64,000 nt of DNA from Beta vulgaris subsp. vulgaris (GCF_026745355.1 NC_079206.1:18219501-18283500), one strand, 5' to 3'. Counted from the first letter of the stretch, positions 47,223 to 59,845 are shown. Notes: generated by a model from the letters alone, not told the origin. Program-made: numbers and translations.

Positions 47223-48012
47223 CGTAGGTAAGCTGCCTCAGCCTACATCGAATTCTCCACTTCTTGCAGGTCATCTCCACACTCAAATGAAGTTCACAAT
47301 CCCTGCTTTGGGAATATGTGTAAAACGAGGATATTTTGCTCATGGCATAGGAGATGTGTATCATCTAGGACAGTCATTTCTAAAATAAAATAAAAAAGCA
47401 AAAGCTCTAAACAAATCCTTTAACATAATCTATTCTCCATCTAACAAATTATTTAGTTCACTATGGCTTATTTTAAGGGAGAACATAAAGCAATTAACAA
47501 CCTAAAAAATTGAAACCCTAATCACAAAAACCTTCATATAATATTTTACTCACATGCATCCAAATAAATTAAACTACAAAAACAATATTCACGTGTTTCA
47601 AATATAATCTGAAAAAAAAACAAAAAAAATATTTCTCCTCCTTTCCTTTATATCATACAAAAAGAACAATACAACAAATCCGTTGCACTTTACAACACTT
47701 CACGAAGAAGGAAAGGAACCTAAGCATAAAAGTAATTACACATATACCTTGGGGAGGAGAAATTGTTATAATTTCCCTTGCTGGACTATAACACGTCATT
47801 TTTGTCCTTAACGAAATAAAGAGAAATTAATGAGAAAGCTTGAAGAAGGAAGTAAACTGAAACTTCTTTTCCACTTTCAGAGTATACAATATCTCAAACC
47901 ATGTATGTTGTCTTATATCATAAGTCTAAGCCAGAGGAAGTACATTTTGGGCACCAAATATGCCGCCACTTCATTTAATCCTCCTAGATTCTTGTGTCAG
48001 TTTCATGATTTT

Positions 48013-48146
48013 ATTTACTTAACACGAAATTAATGGAAATGTTGACAAAGTTAAGAAATAGGTGAGAAAATTGCAACTTTTACAACTTGGGTGAGTAAAC
48101 TACAACTTTTAGCAAAGTTTAGTACCCATTTGTATGATTAACTCCC
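48013..48146 (-). repeat. Right terminal inverted repeat of MULE
   Basis: Reverse complement of the left repeat; begins GGGAGTTAATCATACAAATG when read from 48146 inwards. Confidence 0.85.
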
Positions 48147-48273
48147 AAAACTAATTTTACTTTATGTACCCTTGTTTCACGAAAAAAAATTAAAATACTA
48201 CCCTTATTTGCTTTTCTACGTTTTTGAAACTTATCTTTATGTCTTAATATCTCTAGTTACATACTAATAAAAA

Positions 48274-49317
48274 TGATTTTTTCACCATAGACCCCTGACC
48301 AATTGTTTTTGCACCATTTACCCTTTCAATTTTTGAAATTCACCATATACCCTTCAGTTTTGAAAAAATACATTCACTTACCCTTAATGACTAACGACGT
48401 TAAACTCCATTAATCATTAATCCCTAAACTCCCCCTTTAATCCTAATTAACTAACTTAAATCTAACACTAACACTAACCCTCACCTCTAATCTAATACTC
48501 TAACCCTAAACACCCCTCCCTCACCTTAAGCCTAACCCACCCTAACCCTAAGTAAACCCTAACTCTCTCTCTCTCCCTAACCCACCACCTAACCTGCACC
48601 ATCCCCCCTCCCCCTCTCCCGTAGCCCCTATGCAGAACAACACCCTCGCCGGACAAACATACTCTCTCTGATCTCTCCTCAGTTTTTCGCCGAAACGCTC
48701 TCTCTCTCTCTCTCCTCTGTTTTTCAACGGAAAGACGCACACCCCCAAACCCTCTCTTTCCCCTTTTTTTGGTTGGAAAAACGCACCCCCACACTATCTA
48801 ACCTTTGTTTTTTGCCAGAAAAACGCACCCTCAAAATCTCTCTTTCTCTCTCATGTGTTTTTGGTACGGTCCTCTATTTTTCAAAGGGGATGAGTCTGCG
48901 AGATTCGAAGGGGGGGGGATGTGGGAGGGGGATGCAGGCTGGAGGTGGTGGGAGGGGGAGGCGCGGCAGGCTGGGGTGGTGGGGAAAGGGAGGCGCGGCT
49001 GCAGGGGAGGGGGGGCTGGTGGGGGTAATGTTGTGGGAGTGGGGTGGTGGACTAGGGGTGGGTGGGGGCTGGTGGGCTTTTAGGGTTAGATTTTTTGGTT
49101 AGTTAGGTTTAGAGTTTAGGGTTATTTAGGGTTTAGGGTAGTTAATTAGGTTTAGGGAAGATTAGGGGTTAATGACTAACGGAAGTCTAACACCGTTAGT
49201 CAAAAGGGTAGTTTGATATATTTTTTGAAAAGTGAAGGATATATGGTGAATTTTAAAAGTCAAAAGGGTATATAGTACAAAAAGAAAATTTGTTAGGGAT
49301 ATATGGTGAAAAAATCG
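48274..49317. mobile_element. Mutator-like non-autonomous element with G-rich core, 1044 bp
   Basis: The left end reads TGATTTTTTCACCATA and the right end, reverse complemented, CGATTTTTTCACCATA. The inverted similarity continues for about 150 bp (GGGTATA/TACCCTTT words, GTTAGTCATTA). Flanks TAATAAAAA (48265-48273) and TAATAAAAT (49318-49326) are an 8/9 match to a 9-bp duplication. The interior holds CCCTAAA-like words near 48480-48560, inverted TTAGGGTTTAGGG words near 49080-49160, a CT-rich run, and a very G-rich run at 48900-49075. Long open frames across it are low-complexity artefacts. Confidence 0.82.
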
Positions 49318-49364
49318 TAATAAAATTTATAAAAGGTGGTAAAATGAAAATTCATAGGCTTTTC

Positions 49365-50095
49365 TATGATATATCCCCGTGCTTTTAAAAATTCAACATT
49401 GTACCCCTAATATTTTTTATTCTACACTGTACCCTTAATTTTTTTAAGGTTTTCTACACAGTGCCCCTCCGTTAAATGTACGTAACGTTTAATGTTAATT
49501 ACTTGTTAATCCTATTAATGATTCATATTAATAGCGGTTGGAGGATCTCTCTTAAATTGTCATTGTTGATCCCTTCAAAAACAAATTTTCATTGATGAAA
49601 CTTCTCTCGATGTCTCTCTCTCAAATTTTCATTAATGATATTTTCCTCCATCAAGAAAGTTCAACAACTCAATCAAACCCTAAACTTCACCAAAACAACA
49701 GAAGTGCATAAATTTAACACTTTAACAACTTATAATCAAGAAAATTACATGAATATTTGGTGTCTCCCTTTGATCAGATTACTCTTGATTATGCACTGTC
49801 ATCTTCAATTAAACTCCAATCTTCATAAAAGAGCAAATTCCACAATGTGGTCTAGGGCTTTCAAGTGACAGGGGTAGAAGATTGAACTAATTGAGAAGAT
49901 TTTAGGAAAAATCTTAGAAGATTGAGATGAAGGAGTTCAGGGGTCATGAAACTACTAAATGGAGGTTCGATTGAGATTTCAAATATAAATGTATATGGAT
50001 ATTGTATAGAAAATTTAAAAGTTTAGGTTACATTATAGAATAAAAAAACATTACGAATACAACTTAGTATTTTAAAAAAACACAACTAGTTATCA
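49365..50095. mobile_element. Inverted-repeat element (probably Mutator-like)
   Basis: 49372-49465 (GTGCTTTTAAAAATTCAACA, then TTTTTTATTCTACACTGTA) aligns with the reverse complement of about 49990-50090. The repeats are diverged and I could not fix the ends or a duplication. The interior shows no credible coding sequence. Confidence 0.5.
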
Positions 50096-50131
50096 CTCAA
50101 TAAGCGAAAATCTCACACACACACACAAATG

Positions 50132-50181
50132 AGTTCAAACAATATTTTTTTTTTTTTTGAGGGGAAGTTCAAACAATATTT
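50132..50181 (-). mobile_element. Ultra-short poly(A)-tailed insertion with 16-bp direct repeats
   Basis: AGTTCAAACAATATTT occurs at 50132-50147 and 50166-50181. The spacer on the minus strand is TCCCCTC followed by eleven A. A (CA) microsatellite lies just upstream (50114-50127). Confidence 0.65.
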
Positions 50182-50185
50182 AAAT

Positions 50186-50431
50186 GGGTCTCACCTGTTT
50201 TTAAAAAACTTAAGGTCTAATAAGGATTAATAATGTCTACTCCATAACTTCATATAAGTTCGGTAAAAATAAGTTTGACACACTGGGGTCTAATAAGTTC
50301 ACGAGTTTAGATCAGGTTTAATATGAACTAATAAAGTTTAATAACATCTAGTAAATTTAAATAAGTTCAAATATATTCAGTTAAATTGAAATCAGTTAGT
50401 TAGACATTAATCAGTTAAAAATAACAGGACC
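50186..50431. mobile_element. Possible hAT-like MITE
   Basis: Begins GGTCTCACCTGTTTTTAAAA and its right end, reverse complemented, is GGTCCTGTTATTTTTAACTG. Repeated AAGTT/AACTT words fill it. No equal flanking duplication is clear. Confidence 0.35.
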
Positions 50432-50790
50432 AATGAACCAAGAACACATTTTCAATGCCACAAAATTTAGTCTTGCGTACTCTTGACATTGGGTAAATAA
50501 ACAGAACCCACACATTTTCATTGATCCTTTTATACTTCTATTATCTTTTATTAAATTCAATTGGCTTTATATGCAAATTTAGCAATTCAAATCTATACAT
50601 CTATATGATTGGAACTAGTAAAAAAGCCACCCAATTCATCCTACCCAAAAACAAATTACCACTCAACCAAAACCTTAACAAAGGTCTTAATAAAATAATG
50701 ATTCCCCTCAGCCCATTAATACTATATTAAAAAAAAAAAAAAAAAAAAGAAAGATCTGAAGTCATATCAATCATGTATATTCTCCATTTT

Positions 50791-53700
50791 TTAGTGCTGC
50801 TGCTGCTGTAAATTGATTAGCTTACAGTATGGTCCATTGTCATTCTCTATAAGACTTGAATGAGTCCCCTGCTCTACAATCTTACCATCCTGTATCACTG
50901 ATATTTGATCAGCATTTTTTATGGTGGACAGCCTATGCGCCACCACGACTGTAGTACGATTCTTCATCAGCCTGTCCAGAGCCTGTTGTACCACACGTTC
51001 AGACTCCACATCGAGGGCACTGGTTGCTTCATCTAATAACAATATGGCAGGATTCTTAAGGACTGCCCTTGCAATGGCTACTCTCTGCTTCTGGCCCCCA
51101 GAGAGTTGTACTCCTCTCTCACCTACCTTAGTGTTGTATCCTTCAGGAAGACCGCTTATGAAACTGTGTGCATTAGCAAGCTTAGCTGCTTCAATCACTT
51201 CAGATTCGGTAGCTCCCTCCTTTCCATAGACAATGTTCTCGTATATAGATGTCGCAAATAGAGCCGGTTCTTGCTGGACTAGACCTATATGCTTCCTCAA
51301 AGATTTTAGCTGGAGTCTCCTAATGTCCTTACCTACAAAGATTATGCATCAAACTTAAGAAGTATGCAAACATCAGCATGGAAACAGAATTATCATTTTT
51401 TTGGATGTTAAGATGAAGGACCATCATCAGACCCTGACTGGTCAACTCAGCCCAGGTTCACAACCAGAGTGTTTGAAAGGGGGAGAAACACCCCCCACCA
51501 CCACCACCACCACCACAACCCCAAAAAAAAAAAGAAATTCACGGCTCATTTGGTGGTCGTTAATAAATTGTGGTTATGGGAATGGAATTTAAGTGTAATA
51601 TTGCAAGGGAAATACCTTTTAAACTCACTATGAAAGACAATTTCAATCTCCAAGTTTGTGTTTTTCTCCATGGAGAAGCAATCTCACCCCAAGCTAGTTT
51701 TTTTTTTCTCCAATGGGAAGCAATTTTCATTACCACTCATTACCGCCTACAAGGTGGTATTGGATGGGAATGAAAATCTAAGAAGAAAAATAGACACTTG
51801 AGAATAAATTAGCATTTCCATGAAAATGACCCATGATTTTCTTCACAAATATACATACAAATTCATTTCCATTACCAATATTTATAACCAATTATTAAAC
51901 GAGCAGCCTAGGCCAAAAGGCAAATATCCTACCAGATAGCAATATCCTACTCTTAATAAGTTAAAATTGTTTTATATTCCTTATTTGTAGGGGGGATTTG
52001 AGGGCGGCCTACCCGAGCTACGACCCACCCAAGTATCCATGAAATATAATAACTTAATTTTTTTAAAATTTTTTTTGGGCCCCCTTTCGGGGACCCGTGG
52101 TAAGATGAATTACCTCTGGACTGCCCCTACACAGGACCACTCATCCAGAGGCCCAACAAGCCCCAACCCCCCCCCCCCCACCTTTTAATTATAATATTGG
52201 TCTTCCAACTATATGACATTGTGTGCCATTTTCCTTTTTGTTTTGTATTTGTTATGACTTATGTTTTTAATATACTAACCTTTCATTATGCTCTTGGTCT
52301 TTAAGCTTTATGAGGTTGTGCCATTTTTTTTTTTTTCTTTATTTGTTATTTTCTATTTGATTGTAGAAGTGAAGTGATCTTACTCTTAGTTTGGATTTTC
52401 AATTTAAATTTTATTATGGAAAAATTCACAAGGGAGGGCCCAACTATTACCCATTTTCTTTTATAAGTCCCAACTATGGATTATTCCTAGCAAGTCCCAA
52501 GTTTACTATATTGTGATTTTCATAGGTCCTGAGTAACTTATAAACGATTTAGAAGGTAAGATTTTTAAATATTTACTATCTTCGAACAGTTTCAGCAAGT
52601 GATAAAGACCTATAAAATGGGGCCAACGTTTAAAAATCTTACCTTTTAAATTGTCTATAAGTAATTCAGAACTTATAAAAATCACAATTTGGTAAACTTG
52701 GGACCTGCAGGAAATAATCCATAATTGTGACTTGTGAAAGGAAATAGGTAGTATTTGGCCCACTCTTGTTAATTTCTTCTTTTATTTATTATGTTCTCTC
52801 TCTTTAAAAAGCACTTGATATGTTGCTTATATTAATTTTCCTCAGACACTAATATTTTTATAATTATATACTCTTCCTAATTTCCTCGATATCATATACT
52901 TTTCAGGACAAGGAAAATATTATTGATGTTAAATGAAACAAAAGAAAGTCATGATATACAATTACATATCCATTTCAAAATAGATTGATACATTGAGTTC
53001 AGCCGACCCAATATAAATTTCGTGGTTCCGCCACTGCTTAATAAGTGGGTGATTAAGCATATGTAGAACCATCCAAACACTTCATATTCTGTCTTTTAAA
53101 TAATTAATACATTAGCAAAATATTAATAGCATAACGAGATATCAATAAAAGGAAATAGTGCTGAGAAAGGAAGAGTAAGAGCTAAGAGCAGAGGATAAAG
53201 AGTAGAGTGGACTAACCATCAATCAGCACTTTCCCAACAGTTGGATCATAAAACCGAAGTATAAGAGAAATCACTGAGCTCTTGCCAGAACCACTCTGCC
53301 CAACCAGTGCCATACTTTTTCCCGCGCGAACTTTTAGATTAAAGTCCTTAAAAACTATTACATCAGGCCTAGATGGGTAGATAAATTCAACTCCTCGCAG
53401 TTCTATAGATCCTTCAACCTTGGTTAGTTCTTCCCCTGAGTCACCCTTCACCTCGGTCCTTCGGTCTAGCACCTCAAAAACTGATTCAAGCATTTGGTTG
53501 CCTTTAAGCAGATCTGGAGCCATTGCCAAAGTTTCACCCATAGCTAATGCCGTCACAATTAATACCATAAATGACTTCATGACAGATTTGAACCCAGATA
53601 TCCCCTTTCCCATTAAAACAGATCCATACCTGGAATTGGGGAAGTCAATAAAATGGACATTTCATGTTTTTAGGACATAATAAACGATATGGTATACTAA

Positions 53701-56700
53701 TAATAATCCAGAAGGATGTACCATAAAGCAAGAGCATAAGAAGAGAAGATGAAGAATTGGGAGACACCATAGAAGATCCCAGCAATCTGCCCACGTGTAA
53801 ATGAACGCTTTGAAGGTTCAATTAGCTCACGAGCATACAGATCAACAACCTTTTCTTCTGCACAGAACGCAGCAACAGTTCGCATGTTGCTTACAGCTTC
53901 ACCAGCAAGCATATTAGCACCAAGGTAAGCTTTACTTAAGTTCCCGCCAAATCCTTGCATGAAAAGCTTCTGCAAGAGAGGGAAAAAAAAAGGAACTAAT
54001 AAGTGGGAATAAAAAATTGAATTTTGAATTCAAAACAAAGCTTAAAGATTCGGAGACAAGACCTCACTAAAATGGCCGCTGATAATTAACGGATACATAG
54101 ATAGAACTACTAGAGTTAACCTCCAGTTCAACATGAAGGCAATGATGAAGGCAGTGATGACAAATCCACAGTTGAGGAGCAGAATCGTTGTTCGATCAAC
54201 AACAATGCTTTTCAACAAAGTTGCGTCACTCTCTAGACGTGATGAAATAGTTGAACTTGAGTTCCTTGAGTCGTCAAACCATCCAATTTCATTACTCAAT
54301 ATAGCTGCAGAAGTGAAGGAGGTTATTAAACTACAGTTTCTGAATGTATAGCCTTTGTAGAGATAGAGGAAGCTTTATCTCACAGTTAGGTTTTGGTAAA
54401 AGCACTTTAGAAAAATAAAAACATAAAGGCTCCAAAATATTTCTAACCGTCTCATGGAATTTTAACTACAAACAAAGGTCACTGGATCAAAATTATATCC
54501 TGAGCAATAGTTTCTTTAGCAACCATGCAGTATTTGATAGCAAAGTAGACACAATTCATAAAGGAAATAGAAAAAATGCTCTTTACCAGAGAACATCTTT
54601 TGCCGAACACGAAGGGTAAGTCGTTCTCCCATAATTCCAAAGCAAGAGTGAGCAAGACCATGATTGGCAATACATACAACAGCACCCCCACAAAATAGCA
54701 GAGCAATCTTCCTGACTTCAACCTTTGTGACATCCCACACTTCATAATATGACACCAGAGCCTGTGTTACTCCAAGAGCAAAAAGTGGCATTTCCGCTCC
54801 AGACAACAAACAAAATATAGTACCAAAGACGCCATAAATCCAATCTGGTCCCACCATAGACAAAAGCCTTCCCCATGTAACCTTCTTTGACTTTTTGACA
54901 GGCTCTGCGCCATCGTCTCCTCGAATTGATTCCTTATCTGAACGGAAACTCGCACCTATACTTGTACTATAGGATAGTTCTCGGGAATATTTTATGCTGC
55001 AAAAATCAAGATTTTCCAAAAAATATCAATAATAATAAGATCATTTATCAAATTATATTGCAGATCCTAAGCAAATACCTCAAAGGTCGTTCCATGGTAG
55101 TCCCCCCGGAAAGATGTGGCATCGAGGAGGCTGTCTCTTGTAATTGTATAAGAGATGAATAAGCACTAACAGGATTAGAAATTAGCTCATCGTGGCTTCC
55201 AGTTTCCACAATTTTCCCACCTTGAACAACTGCTATGATGTCTGCATTCCTTACTGTGGAAAGCCGGTGAGCCACAACCACAGTTGTTCGGCCTACCATG
55301 ACCCGGTCAAGTGCCTGCTGCACACTCTTTTCAGACTCTGCATCAAGTGCACTGGTTGCTTCATCAAGTAGCAGTATTGATGGGTTCTTCACTAAAGCAC
55401 GTGCTATAGCAACCCTTTGCTTCTGTCCCCCCGACAACTGAATTCCTCTTTCACCTACCTGCAATCAAACTCTTAGTTCCACTATGCTAGGGAAAATTCC
55501 CACACTCTTGACTTTACAAAAGCAAGACAAAAAAAACTTTTAGATCTACTTTCGCAAAGCAAAGAAACAGTTTTTGATTGTCTGAGATCTTCAGCTATTC
55601 ACATTTATTTCTTTAGGACCAAAAGTAGCTAAGAAAAAATATGGATACTAATTACCGATTGCATCACAGATAATTATGTCACACTATTGTCTACAGAATT
55701 CCTACTGCCTTATAGTTCATTGTGTAGACATACCTGAGTCTCATATCTCTCTGGCAAGTTGTTAATGAAAGAGATAGCCTCTGAGAGTTTGGCAGCACGA
55801 GTGATCTCATCAAGAGTAGCTTCATCTTTGCCATACAGAATATTTTCTCTGATACTTGTTGCAAAAAGTGCGGGCTCTTGGCTGACGAGACCAATTTGCT
55901 GTCTAAGCCATTTCAGATCCAGCTCCCTGATATCATTTCTATCCAAAAGTATCTGTCCAGCAAGTGGCTCATAGAAGCGCTCAATCAAGGATATCACTGT
56001 GCTCTTGCCAGATCCACTTCCTCCCACAAGGGCAACAATCTTTCCAGCTGGAATATCCAGGCAGAACTTATCAAAGATTTTTGCTTCAGGACGAGAAGGG
56101 TAGCAAAAACATACATCTCTAAATTCGATATGGCCATCCACTTTATTCAACTTCATGCCACTTCTTGAGCCTGCTTTGCTAACTTTGGCTCTCTCTATCA
56201 TCTCAAATATTGGATAGGCAGCAACTCTAGCTCGGATAAATGCAGATATATCTGGTGCTGCTTGCCCCAGTGATCTATTACATGAAGTTATAAAACAACA
56301 TCTTTCAGAAGTAAACTCGAAGTACAATGATGCAGCAAGATAACAACATAAAACTACAACACGACTTTCTAATGTCATCATTATTTTTTTGAGAGGGATC
56401 GATCATTGTACCTATTTTTATTGCTTTTCTTTTAATACACAAAAAAAAAAGACTCTTCGCTATATATATTACAGAAAACAAATGGAAGAAACGCTAATAT
56501 GAAAGTTATAGTTCTTTCAGACACAATGTTCATTAGCTAGTGTAAATCTTCACACAAATTCCACATCTTAGCAATGTTAGCTATCCAATTGTCTACTTGG
56601 CTTGTTGATAAACAACAAACTTTTTTCAGGACAAGGAATTTTTTTACATATTCAATGGCCTTACAGCATGGGATAACACATTATCTAATAACTGCTTCAA

Positions 56701-59084
56701 TACATACTAGCTACTTCTACATATTTGATCACCTCCAAAAAGTGTGAGATTGGAATATGTTTCTGTGGAATCTTATATAGAACGTTCCATGTGAATGTCC
56801 ATAGTAATGGTCTCCATCCCGGATGATGGGGTTTCTGTATTTTATTAATAAAGAAACTACATAGCAATACTGTCTGGAGAACATTGACATGTGACAGATA
56901 AAGGTGATTTAGCAATAGCATGAGGATACCACAATGCCTTGGTCTAGAAACTGAACTTAGCACCGTAAACCAGATATGTGTATGGGATTAAAAATAAAGA
57001 CTCAAATAAAAGTTCAGAACTTGCCAACATCAAAACCAAATGCATTGTTTCAGTACAGCACTAACTTACAGGCCAGCAATAACAACATTGAGCATAGTGG
57101 TGAAAGACTCCCCTCCATTAGCTGTACCCTTGTGAACAATGACGCTGGTATACCAGACAAGCAAAGCCCACGAAAGAAACAGCACAGAGTGCAAGGAGCC
57201 CATACCCAAGCCCTTGGCCACTCCTCCTTTCTTTCCATATTTGTATGTGTTCAAAAGAGCCTCTCTGTAGGACTTCACTGCTCTTTCCTCTCCAACAAAA
57301 GCTTGGACGGTCCTCACATTTGCAATCACCTTAAAAATATAAAAAAAGGTAATGAGCACCGAGATACTACAATATAATACTTTGAAAAGACAACATTCAG
57401 CAATCACTACTGGGGTTATGAATTGAGATTCATGGACACCACAGCCACCCATACTACATCTAAAACATTCAGTGAGAAGAAATGCACAGAGGAATGATAG
57501 ATACTCTGACAAAATTGCTAATGGCACCTGATTCCAAATGTGATCTAGAAAGTTTTCAGTAGTTTGTCCAGGTTTTCAACGACAAATAAGTTCCATTAAT
57601 GGTGATAGATTGTCAATTTATATGTTGACATGTGATAAATTGCAGTAATCTATCAAAAATAAAGGCACCATTTCACCTTTCAAACGACAGGGAAGGACTA
57701 AGGAAAACAATATCAACTACATGATCTACTTTCAACTTTCAAACAATATTGGATCTGCTGGTGATAGATTGGTGTTGCTTTAAAGAGGAAGCTACCGATT
57801 TTTCTGAATTAATTCTATACATCCACAAATCAAGGTTGACGAACCACAGCCACACCCGTACCAACTTCATAACCCATATTATACCCTAACACTTGAAGAG
57901 ACCATAGACGGTCATGAATCATACTTTGAAGATGATCAATTCAACATAACATATGATATTTCAAACTCAATTTTCTGCTTAAGCCTGGTGTGTCAAGTAA
58001 ACTCCTTTAAAGGTACTCTGTTCAATTTTCAGTATCATCTAATTTCCTAGACCAATTAGTAACATCATCTTCATCACATTATTGTAATGCATCTCATAAC
58101 CATCATCACGAAGACGAGGAAACCCAAGTACATTACCATTATTACTACATACTTCCTTTGTCTTTTTATAGATGCTACATTTCCCTTAAATGGAAATGTC
58201 ATAATAGTCTAATAGATGCTACATACCATAAATGGATACCTTTTCACCATGAAGATCTTAAAATACTATTAAAAAATTGGTGGTCCCCCACCTTCTCCTT
58301 TAAAATACCCATACTTTTTCTTTAACAAATATTTTTTTATTCAAAAAGTAATGATCTCCTACTTTCTCTCTCTAAATTTCTTAGAACGGAGGAAGTATGT
58401 AACAGCAACTCGCCCTTCATATGTTTGAAAAAAATTTACATTATAACACAAACTCATATACTTCTAGGTACTATAACATCCCAAACAAGCCTCACCTAAT
58501 ACCCATCTATGAACATAATGAACCAACGAGTGAAGCCTCACCTAATACCCATATCAACACTCAAATCCCCCCCCCCCTCTCCCCCCACACACACCCAAAA
58601 GAAAATCTTCTAGACCTAAACACCCAATTGGATAAATCCGGAATATAATAGACTTGTTAAAACTTCCAACACACCATATGAGGCAAGAAATAATTCCAAA
58701 CACCACACAATCATTATTAAACATACTACAAATTTGAGCAGATTCATGTTTCAACTGTATCAAAAAAAAAAAGACAGGAGATAAATCCAATTACCACTCA
58801 ATCATTGTTAAACATACTACAAAATTGAACATTTATAAAATTTATGCATAAATTAAATGAAAGAAAGAGAATTGGGTCAAACCTCTTCAGCAATTTCACC
58901 AGCTTTAACATAGGATTTACGAACCCTGGCAATAAGACCCGTGGCAACATAAGCATAAATGCCACCAGCGAAAGCAATTGCAGGAACAATGGAAAGTGTA
59001 ATCAGACTGATTTGCCATACTCTTGCAAACCCTATAGCAAATCCTGCAATAAATCTGCTTATATAGTGCAGAATCTTCCCGACC
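50791..59084 (-). CDS. ABCB2: ABC transporter B family (P-glycoprotein/MDR type), ABCB2/ABCB10-like, 5' partial
   Basis: A full-size ABC exporter of the multidrug-resistance type, placed by family in the plasma membrane; substrate unknown. Nine exons, all with GT-AG introns and matching phases: 59084-58884, 57329-57070, 56274-55734, 55458-55079, 54996-54597, 54304-54063, 53969-53722, 53639-53217, 51332-50791. They give 3237 nt, about 1078 residues plus TAA, with no stop or frameshift. The first visible residues, [20 protein letters not shown], lie in the first membrane domain. NBD1 has Walker [10 protein letters not shown] (about 56000-56026) and LSGGQKQR then [13 protein letters not shown] charged linker (VKKSKKV) leads to the second membrane domain. 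NBD2 has GQSGSGKSS (about 53280-53306), [20 protein letters not shown] and VVAHRLST, and the protein ends LINLQQQQH. The wording is closest to Arabidopsis ABCB2/ABCB10. Roughly 190 N-terminal residues lie past the right edge. Confidence 0.95.
52075..52190 (-). repeat. SINE-like fragment, second copy
   Basis: Shares with 17620-17770 the minus-strand core GGCCTCTGGAT...CAGAGGTAATTCATCTTAC and an A-rich 3' end. A run of 14 C at about 52169-52182 borders it. The family is not one I can name. Confidence 0.45.
52423..52774. repeat. Foldback (near-palindromic) element in ABCB intron
   Basis: The left arm from 52423 (ATTCACAAGGGAGGGCCCAA; TATGGATTATTCCTAGCA; GGTAAGATTTTTAAA) is repeated inverted down from 52774 (AACAAGAGTGGGCCAAATA; TATGGATTATTTCCTGCA; GGTAAGATTTTTAAA). 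Each arm is about 150 bp with a short central loop. It is a foldback or MITE-type element able to form a long hairpin in the ABCB pre-mRNA. Flanking duplication not resolved. Confidence 0.75.
58148..58399. mobile_element. Stowaway-like MITE (Tc1/mariner), 252 bp, in ABCB intron
   Basis: The left end CATACTTCCTTTGTC and the right end (reverse complement CATACTTCCTCCGTTC) match, with TA on both sides (58146-58147 and 58400-58401). The TTCCTCCGTTC wording is the plant Stowaway terminus. Confidence 0.82.
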
Positions 59085-59314
59085 TGCAATTACCCATTTT
59101 CCTCAATTTTACAACTTTGACATAGAAATCTCATCTTTAAGCAACCCGAAATCATACTTCTCAAATTGAAATCTTCCATATTTATACTTGCTACAATCCT
59201 TGGAAAGGATGTATCACATAACTTGCTAAATTTTCTTTTTACCCCTAAACTTTTTCCTTAATACTCCCCCATTTCATTTTAATCTACACACTTATACTTT
59301 TTACGGATTAATAA

Positions 59315-59609
59315 GGTATCGTTTGGTTGCATTTGGGAAGTTGATCTTCCCATGAAATTTCACTTCTCATGATATTTCACTTCGTAGGAAGTAAGCAAAA
59401 TTGTTTGGTAGGCTATGGAAAGATGGAATTCCCATGGGAAGTGACACTTACCTAGGGGGACTAGGTAAGCAACTTCCCCCATTGTTTGGGAAGTAGAACT
59501 TCCTAGGAAGTTCCACTTCCTATGCTCTAGTTATACAAACAACTTCTTATATTTACACTTCCTAGGAACTTGCAATTCCTAGATAATTGGATGTCAACCA
59601 AACAACACC
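59315..59609. mobile_element. Tourist-like MITE (PIF/Harbinger), 295 bp
   Basis: Ends GGTATCGTTTGGTTGCAT and, reverse complemented, GGTGTTGTTTGGTTGACAT. TAA stands on both sides (59312-59314 and 59610-59612), the Harbinger target duplication. The interior repeats GGAAGT/ACTTCC words in both orientations. Confidence 0.88.
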
Positions 59610-59845
59610 TAAGTATATATCCTTAGTTTTGTATTTTTAAAAATTATAAAAAGTATATATTAATAAAATGAATGTTATGATGACTCTAACAAGATCCACG
59701 TGACTATATTTCCATCCGCGTATAAATCACAAATAATGGTCAAAGTGAAATTTGTGAATAGTGTTAAATATCATAGTGTAACAATTAGAATGAAACACAT
59801 GGATTAACACCCATATTTTCCCTTAACAATTTTCTTTTACTCAAA

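Larger units (their letters stand above)
42129..48146. mobile_element. Mutator-like element (MULE), 6018 bp, with two gene remnants
   Basis: Long inverted repeats: left 42129 onwards (AAAAGTTAAGCATACAAATG, GGTACTAAACTTTG...) and right reading down from 48146 (GGGAGTTAATCATACAAATG, GGTACTAAACTTTG...). They stay similar for about 130 bp. Flanks are AAAACTATT (42120-42128) and AAAACTAAT (48147-48155), an 8/9 match to the 9-bp duplication of Mutator elements. A transposase gene runs leftwards from near the right end, and a GRF-finger-like ORF runs rightwards from near the left end. Three hAT-type elements have inserted inside. Confidence 0.9.
51333..53216 (-). other. ABCB last intron, 1884 bp, holding repeat insertions
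   Basis: Donor GTTAGT (53216 downwards) and acceptor TTTGTAG (ending 51333). The other introns between visible exons are 82 to 1554 bp. It holds a SINE-like fragment (52075-52190) and a foldback element (52423-52774). Confidence 0.85.

Noticed and set aside
48492..49102. Overlapping open frames of 90-109 residues
   Set aside because: Arg/Gly-rich low-complexity products of a CT- and G-rich stretch, no known domain, no splice or start context.
48480..49160. Interstitial telomere
   Set aside because: Only a few scattered CCCTAAA/TTAGGG-like words, not a tandem array; they lie inside a Mutator-like element.
54479..54745. Separate small gene on the minus strand
   Set aside because: Out-of-frame shadow of an ABCB exon running into the intron.
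57330..57527. Extension of the ABCB exon upstream with an ATG at 57527
   Set aside because: The frame runs through a clear 3' splice site (TTTTTAAG before GTGATTGC); the extra residues match nothing in the family.
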